Assembly: GCA_964035545.1 (NCBI GenBank)
Contig: OZ037769.1
Coordinates: forward strand, 542,501 to 606,500
Direction: 5' to 3'
From: Bugula neritina
Lineage: Eukaryota; Bryozoa; Gymnolaemata; Cheilostomatida; Bugulidae
Length of the DNA stretch: 64,000 nucleotides
Positions within the stretch are counted from its first letter, which is position 1. Every line of letters begins with the position of its first letter. The notes below the pieces were generated by a model. The model was not told the DNA's origin. It searched no databases and worked only from the letters and a program-made list of their open reading frames with translations. Of the stretch, positions 57,601-64,000 are shown piece by piece. The translations under genes were made by a program, and so were the position numbers.

Positions 57601-60600
57601 AAAATTCAGAGTGCTAACTGATTGAATTATATGACAATTCAAACTAGTATTTTGCACCAAAAAATCATTTCCCAACATAATATAGCTAGAATTTTAACAA
57701 AGCAGCACTATGTTTCAAAAAATATGTTTAGCCCAACAGTAGATGGAGATGGAAATTTAAGTAGTGTTTCAACATCGATATTATAATAGTATTGACAACT
57801 CTTCTGTAATAAGTCAATAATCCTAGATCTGCTTTTAAACTGAGGGGAATTGAAAAGATATTAACAATTAAATCTTTCCACAATTTAATCTTTGTTCAAT
57901 AAAGTCTAAAAGCCTACTGGATTATTTGCAATTAACCGGGCTGTTGTGTAATATAATAGTGGCAACTATATAAGCTGCTGTTGTATATCAGTTTCTTAGA
58001 ATACCAACATATGGACACTAATAATCATTAGCATGTCTGCAGAAATAAACTTTCAATAATAAAGAGAAAAATTTAAAAGGTTTATTTAAAATTAAAGAGC
58101 TACCGCAAACTCAAAAATTAAATTAGCTACTGGATTTTAAAAATATTTATTAAGTAGTATATATAAAACCATAGAGTTGTTTAAAAATAATCACAATAAA
58201 TTATATTATTTAATTTTTGAACCCAAATTATTTTATTGCGAAGTTGTTGCAGCAGTAAAGTTGCTTATATTCTCGTAACCTTTGTCTTATTCATCTAGAA
58301 TTCAAACATAGCATCAGTAATTATAGATGAGCTTCTTTACCAATATAACAAAATTATGCAAATACAGCAAGTTATTGTTTAGTATCAATGTTTATCTACG
58401 ACTGTTATCATTTTGATATGCAATCTAGAGCATTGTCAAATTTGCGCTGGTCTTCATATTTGCTAACAATTGCTGTCCATTGAGCATATATCTCAAGGTA
58501 ATTATATTCCATTTTTAATCAGACAACTTTCTGTCAATTTTAATTATAAAAACTTATTCCGTGAAATTATTAATAATCCATGACATATTACACCTACAAA
58601 AGCTTAATGACTAATGCTGATAAGCAGTGAGTTATACAGAAAATAGTTTACTGTATTTACTCAATAACATCAAATTATAATAACCCAGGAATTCAATAAA
58701 ATCTACAATCCAGTGGTATTAGACTATTTTTAAATGAAATTATGTCCATCAACAAGATAGTAAATTATTGTCTAATTAAGTATTTTTACAACTAAATATA
58801 TTACTATATGTATAAGCTGCAGTTGTTAACATTTACCTTTGAGTTTACTATACAACTGTTGGTAGAATACTGATAATGCAAATGATACATTACAGTTTGA
58901 ATGGCAATTTACAATATATAGTGATGTAATTTTTGTTTCATTTTTCAAAATACTATTCGAATACAAATATATCTTGTTACTTATATAAGCTGGTATTAAG
59001 ATGGATAATTATACATTTGTAAAGATTTTAGCTATTTTTCTAGTACCGATATATAGATAACAAGGAGGTTTGAGAATGTGATTTAAGTGGTATATAATTA
59101 GATAGGAAACTTTTTCAATAAAAATATGTAGCCTCATAAAGAAACTTTACGTAATATTATAAAGCTAAAAAGGTAAAAAAGACGTATTTTCAATAAACTA
59201 TTGAAATGCAAATTTTAGCTAATTAGCATATAATTATCAATGCTAAAGGTAGCCCTAAAATTGATTGCTTGCAACAAAATTAATTCAGATTGAGTGAAAT
59301 AGACAATGAATTATTCCATATTCTAAACAGAGCTTCACTGGTCAACAACCAATCTATTCCACAAAACGATGAAATTTCGCAATTATAAGTTATTGATTCA
59401 TATAGTGGGTATACCCACTATATGAATCAATAACTTATAATTGCAAAATATCTTTTATAAGCGTTAGGCCTATATTATTCTATTTCCACAACAAATAAAT
59501 ATTTTTTATTATAATAAAAAATATTTATTTGTTGTGGAAATAGAATAATATAGGCCTAACGCTTATAAAAGATATTTTTAGTGTTTTCAGATTTTAAATT
59601 GTACAGTAGGCTACATAGAAACGATAACATAGTAAACTCTCTCACTCACCTGTAAACTGAATCATAAAGAATACTGGATCTACATCTCCAGTTACAGGAT
59701 CTCCTTCATTTTCATATCTCACAGAGAGTTGGTTGTTTGTAGAGGTTATGTTATGTAGATATCCATCGGGGAAGTTAGCAAACTCCTGATTATCAATAAA
59801 CCAGGAGATTCTGGATGATTCTGTAAGCTCAGTAATCATATCAAACCTAACATAGTGAGCTTCACTTGGTAGGTTTGATATTGTAAACTCACAGGATGAT
59901 AATGACTGCTTACTAGTTGTATTATAGGAGGTGGTGAATATTCCAGTCAACTGTTCAACTTGCGGTCTGTCTGGTATCTGAATATCTTCACTACATGATG
60001 TCACTGTGAAAGTAGTATATCTTTTTTATACTTGGCAGTAGTAATGATGCCGTATATCAGCATTAAATAATGAAATTTTTAGAGTAGTTTACCTGTTGTA
60101 TGCAAGAGTATAAATATTTACCTGTGGTAAAAAACTCCAAATTGAATCCTGTCTTGTTGCTGAGATTAGAAACTGATAATACAGACTGTTCTTGAGGGAA
60201 CTTCTGTATTATACCTGCAGGTTGTGTAGAGTCAATACAGTATTTTGAACTTTCTATCTGTATCTCCTGGCAGTTTGTATCACCTTCAGTAGATCTTGTC
60301 CTAACTCCTGGTATACTGATATAACTACCAGCAGGTGCTCTCAGAGTTAGACTACATATAACAGGTGATCCCTCTATCTCTCTATGTTCTATTATCCCTG
60401 CATATCCTCTATCAACTGTCACTGTATTATTATCACATATATTCACTGGTTTAATATCTTGTCCTTTTATTAACATGATGAAGACACAAGATACCAGTGT
60501 GAGTTGCAGAGTTGTTGGCTGAAATTATACAAGTATGTGAGTATTATACAAAATTATTATAAATGTTTACTCACTAGTTACTCAATACATGCATAGAATA

Positions 60601-61879
60601 TACAAATTTTAATTCCTTTCAGTAAAAAACACTGCTCAATGCTCTTTATTCTATCATAGTCTGTTAAGTTGCTATTTAAACAAACTAGAATTTTATTGGG
60701 CATTATATTAATTGGTGTATAATTCTTCGAAATTTGAAGCCTTAGAAAACTAATAAATAACCGTAAAAATTGCCTGATTTGCTAATTGTCAAACTTTTGG
60801 AATATTCTAACTAATATAATTACAACATTGAAATGATTAGCCAATATGTCATTTAGAGGAAATACTAAACAGTATAACAAAAAATTATAATGTATTTTGC
60901 CAAAAGCTTTAGAAGGGCATCTCAGAATTAATGCAAATATTTCTGCAGATTTAATAGCTTGTAGCCTATACATACATGTTGATGAAACCAAAATGTGCCC
61001 TGGCAAGGTCTCACATAGGATGCATGCATTATTAATATGTTGGATTTTAACATATGCACAGATAAATAGTAACAATTATTGAAACAGGTGTTAATTTTAT
61101 TTTGCTTTTAGTTAGTGACAAAAAATTATTAGCACTACCTAAATTATCAACAGGAAATACAGTTGCATCTTTTTTTATTTAATAATTTTTGCCACCAACA
61201 AGCTCAATACTGGTGCCAGATATACTTAATATTCCTAATATGATATGAATGCTTCTTCTTCATTTTAATTATATGGACATAAATGTTCTACTTTCCACTT
61301 GCAATTGTTGACTAAAATTGTGATACTGTCAAATTATAAGGACAAAATTTAGCAATATAAGCATATTATTCTAGTTTTGGAATTGTAAAACAAAGGTGTT
61401 TCACTAAACTTGATCGGCATACTGCAACACAATGAAGCTTAATCACTGAGATGGCTTACAAGTGTAAACTCTCAAGCCATCTCAGTGAAAAGCTGCGTGT
61501 TGCAGCAGCTAAGGATAGCATATGGAACAGAAGTTAGCTATAATTAGTATTATTAAAGCACAATCTCAAAATCAGCTGGGAAATGTAGTCTGCATGCATT
61601 CTGCAAGGAATCAGACTTCCAAGTTTATTATAATATAAAACAAACTTGTTTGAACATACAATTCTCAAAGAACAACTATATAGTTGTTTTATGTTAAGGA
61701 TTAATTATTGAAGTTAATATATTATGTTACAATGTCAGATTTCCCAGAGCAATATCAAAAAGGTAGATTGGCAACAGCAGCTCAAACTAATCAATGTTGC
61801 TAAAAACAGTCTATTTTGCATCATACTGCATGTTGCTATACTTTGAAAGATGTTAACTCACCATTTTGAAATAATGCAT
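51601..61879 (-). CDS. CUB-CUB-sushi x4 transmembrane receptor with ITIM and tyrosine-repeat tail (gene G)
   Basis: Exons: 61862-61879, 60122-60518, 59650-60003, 56675-56878, 55377-55574, 54682-54879, 54292-54498, 53834-53936, 53315-53367, 52777-52827, 52346-52481 and 51601-51916; 2235 nt, 744 aa, phases consistent and exon order identical to F. Domains: signal peptide (1-25), CUB 1 (about 32-138), CUB 2 (141-256), sushi 1-4 (257-525), membrane helix (about 534-555), tail (556-744). The tail contains ENPYFEL, GPYGVI, SAYAEI (Tyr about 615, an exact match to the ITIM consensus S/I/V/L-x-Y-x-x-I/V/L), ELYASV, PIYEEAP and four DNxLYD/E repeats. By analogy ITIMs recruit SH2 phosphatases, so G may be an inhibitory receptor; that is inference. 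Introns 3 and 4 are expanded relative to F. Confidence 0.91.
56195..56668. repeat. Diverged tandem duplication of about 235 bp
   Basis: Two units in intron 4 of gene G (about 56195-56425 and 56432-56668) share, in order, taatactagctatgt, ggttttgaaac, aaaagcagca, gaccccc/gacccc, and the 20-bp string ccaccaacccagtgctgctt or a close variant. The second unit runs into sushi exon 56675-56878. Confidence 0.8.
59379..59444. repeat. Perfect 66-bp palindrome
   Basis: The arms 59379-59411 and 59412-59444 are exact reverse complements with no spacer; the centre reads gggta/taccc. It lies in intron 3 of gene G. Confidence 0.98.
59445..59578. repeat. Perfect 134-bp palindrome
   Basis: The arms 59445-59511 and 59512-59578 are exact reverse complements with no spacer. 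It begins at the base after the 66-bp palindrome ends, and its right end is about 70 bp from the CUB 2 exon. Confidence 0.98.
61422..61505. repeat. Structured hairpin in intron 1 of gene G
   Basis: A long hairpin: outer arms ctgcaacac/gtgttgcag, middle agctt/aagct, inner cactgagatggctt/aagccatctcagtg (14 perfect pairs), and a small loop region around gtgtaa. It is homologous to 49889-49974 with at least one compensatory pair change. Confidence 0.78.
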
Positions 61880-63234
61880 CTCGTAGAATATAATCCAGCT
61901 CTAACTGAAAGCTATTACAATATTCTATTATAGTTGAACATTTACCTTTGCTACTATAGTCACATCTACTGTATATATAATATAGTGTATTATAACTCTA
62001 CCCTTGTGATATTTGATAAGTCTCAAGTTTAGTAAATATTAACTTTAATCAACACAGCCTACTTTATACACAGAGCTGTGAACTTCCTTGTACGACTATA
62101 CACACATCACTATACAATATACTAGCTATCTATTTAGATGACTGATATAGCTTCTGCTTTACCTCAACCTATTATTCTTGTTTATTTAATGATTATTATA
62201 TCTTTGTAGTCTACATAATAGAATACATGACTATTCTATTCAACACTAGAAATATTAGGCAGTGATTATCATGCAACTACTATAAGACTGTCTCTACTGT
62301 GAAGATTGAGATGCTATTTTGTTACAATTTATCTTTAATAGCTTTATTATAATATCATGGAATTAAAAAATTATATAGTTTATGTAATAATATAATAATA
62401 TAACATTCACACATGTATTTCAATTAGAAAACTATATAATAAGTAATCAAACGCAATAAATATACATTTACTGTTATCTTGTATTGAAATAAACATACAA
62501 AAGTTTTTAATAGAATTGAAATAGTAATTTATCATAAAATCCGTCTTGAAAATAATTGAATTATACGGAAACAATGTCTCAACGTAATTCAGCAATCAAA
62601 ACAAAATTTATTTAAGCATAATAAAATATTACAAATGTCTTCTAACAAAATATTAATTGATTATATCAATATTTGATTAAATGCATATGATTGTCTAACT
62701 GATAACTGATAAGCATACTTAGAGTTATGTCCCCTTGCAATGCAACCTGACAGTCCCATAATACTGTATTATATTCATTTCTCTAGGCAATTACTTGGTT
62801 GATTTTTGCATATATTTATTTTGATTTATATTATTAAAGTAAGTTAAGAATAATAAGTATGCATACTGTCACGGAAGTTTCAAATCAAGTTTACTATAGA
62901 AGGGCTGAAATTTTAACCCAGTTGTTAGTTTAATTGCCTTACTGAACTATATTATAGAGATCTATTATATTAGAACCGTGAAAGCAAACTCAAATTAAAC
63001 TTTCTACTGATAACTAGCACTTTGCATGCTTATATAATAACTTAAAGAGCCTGTATAAAGTATGTCTAATGGCAAGATATGTCCATAAGAAAAGTAAATC
63101 ACTTTTACTAAATAGAACTGCAAAATATTGCTATAAATGCTGTGATTGAGTTAAATATTACAGATTTGTCAGAAACATTTTAATCATTTTTTTTTAAATT
63201 CTGGGCATGTGTTCATTACTATCAGTTTCTCTCT
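61880..63234. promoter_or_regulatory. Intergenic spacer between G and H: upstream region of G
   Basis: Homologous along its length to 50311-51600. It includes the presumed promoter of G and the 3' flank of H. No exon is visible. Confidence 0.55.
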
Positions 63235-64000
63235 CTACTTTCTATCTGTACTCTCATAGAGCTCATTGTCTAGCATGTTCACCTGCCCATCTGTTCTATC
63301 ATAGAGATCATTGTCTAGCATGTTCACTCTACTAGTTCTATCATAGAGGTCGTTGTCCAACATCTCCACATTGCCACTTCCTGCAGGTGCTCCAGAACTG
63401 TCATATAGACTGTTGTCCACAAACTCAACTTCATCCGCTTTGGGTGGTACTACCGGGGCCTCCTCGTAGATTGGCTGGGAAAACTGAGATAAGATCTCGG
63501 GCTTCTTGTGGTGATTTGGTTGTACTGATGCGTACAACTCAGCAACATTTCTACCAGGAAACAATGTCATATATTAGTTTAGATAATAACTAAGTAGGAT
63601 ACAAAAAACAATATTACATAATATGCTACCAGTACATAGTTTTTCTGGGAATCCTTTGAGTCATAGGCTCACAAACAGCTAAACCTTTTTCTCAAGATCT
63701 ATCATCTATGTGAATTTCATTTCATACACAATTAATTTGAACCCCAACATGTGTTTGATGCAATACAATAAGAAAAAAGGTGGAATGTTTTAATACAAAA
63801 TTTGATTCATTTATAAATTTAAAAAAGTAAAATTTAAATCATAAATAAAAACTATCAGTTTTCTGCATCTAGTTTAACCGGAGTCGTAAAACCCAGGTGG
63901 CTTAGCACAACTAGTCTTTTAGCATGTATTCCCCAAACATATAAGCTCTACAACCACCGAGACATTCTGCTACCCACCCAAACTTCTTGTTTGGTTTAGG
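63235..64000 (-). CDS. Third CUB/sushi-type receptor, 3' end only (gene H, partial)
   Basis: The last exon 63235-63550 (316 nt, the same length as in G) encodes ELYASV, PIYEEAP and four DNxLYD/E repeats before a TAG. The preceding exon begins at 63978 with the same GTGGGT donor as in G and runs off the window. The tail differs from that of G by only a few residues. The ectodomain is not in the window, so CUB and sushi domains are inferred from the tandem arrangement. Confidence 0.85.

Overview
The window is animal nuclear DNA: AT-rich, split into short exons with GT-AG (one GC-AG) introns, dense in microsatellites, and with gene families typical of metazoans (RING/B-box TRIM-like, Ig, FN3, CUB and sushi domains). 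There is no operon structure, CRISPR array or bacterial gene. I cannot name the species. A secreted plant-type haem peroxidase, a Penelope-like retroelement with a hammerhead ribozyme and a hAT element fit a non-vertebrate animal. Every gene I can support lies on the minus strand. Exons were joined by hand from splice sites. Reading phase matches at every junction of the intact models, and their coding lengths sum to whole codons, which is the main internal check.

Layout, low to high coordinate: (A) 53-2928, 5' part of a secreted or membrane FN3-repeat protein that runs off the left edge. (B) 4331-12491, a decayed RING/B-box/coiled-coil/beta-propeller gene. (C) 16029-25011, its intact paralogue (530 aa). 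B and C are two copies of a segmental duplication of about 9-10 kb. After the duplication a hAT element entered intron 5 of B and a Penelope-like element (PLE) entered the last intron of C; the other copy shows the empty or near-empty site in each case. (D) 27518-30456, a secreted plant-type haem peroxidase (304 aa). (E) 32809-40105, a 695-aa type I membrane protein with Ig domains. (F, G, H) 42792-50310, 51601-61879 and 63235 to the right edge, a head-to-tail array of receptors with two CUB and four sushi domains, a membrane segment and a tyrosine-rich tail (690 aa, 744 aa, partial).

The most interesting content is the F-G-H array. The ectodomains are conserved, while the cytoplasmic tails differ in a consensus ITIM (present in G, absent in F) and in the number of a DNxLYD tyrosine repeat. 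Together with the Ig and FN3 surface proteins and the TRIM-like pair, the segment resembles a recognition or immune gene cluster; that role is inference. Non-coding highlights are two abutting perfect palindromes (66 and 134 bp) in a G intron, a hairpin in intron 1 of F and G with a compensatory base-pair change, a complete hammerhead ribozyme fold in the PLE, and a near-perfect 330-bp palindrome in an intron of E.
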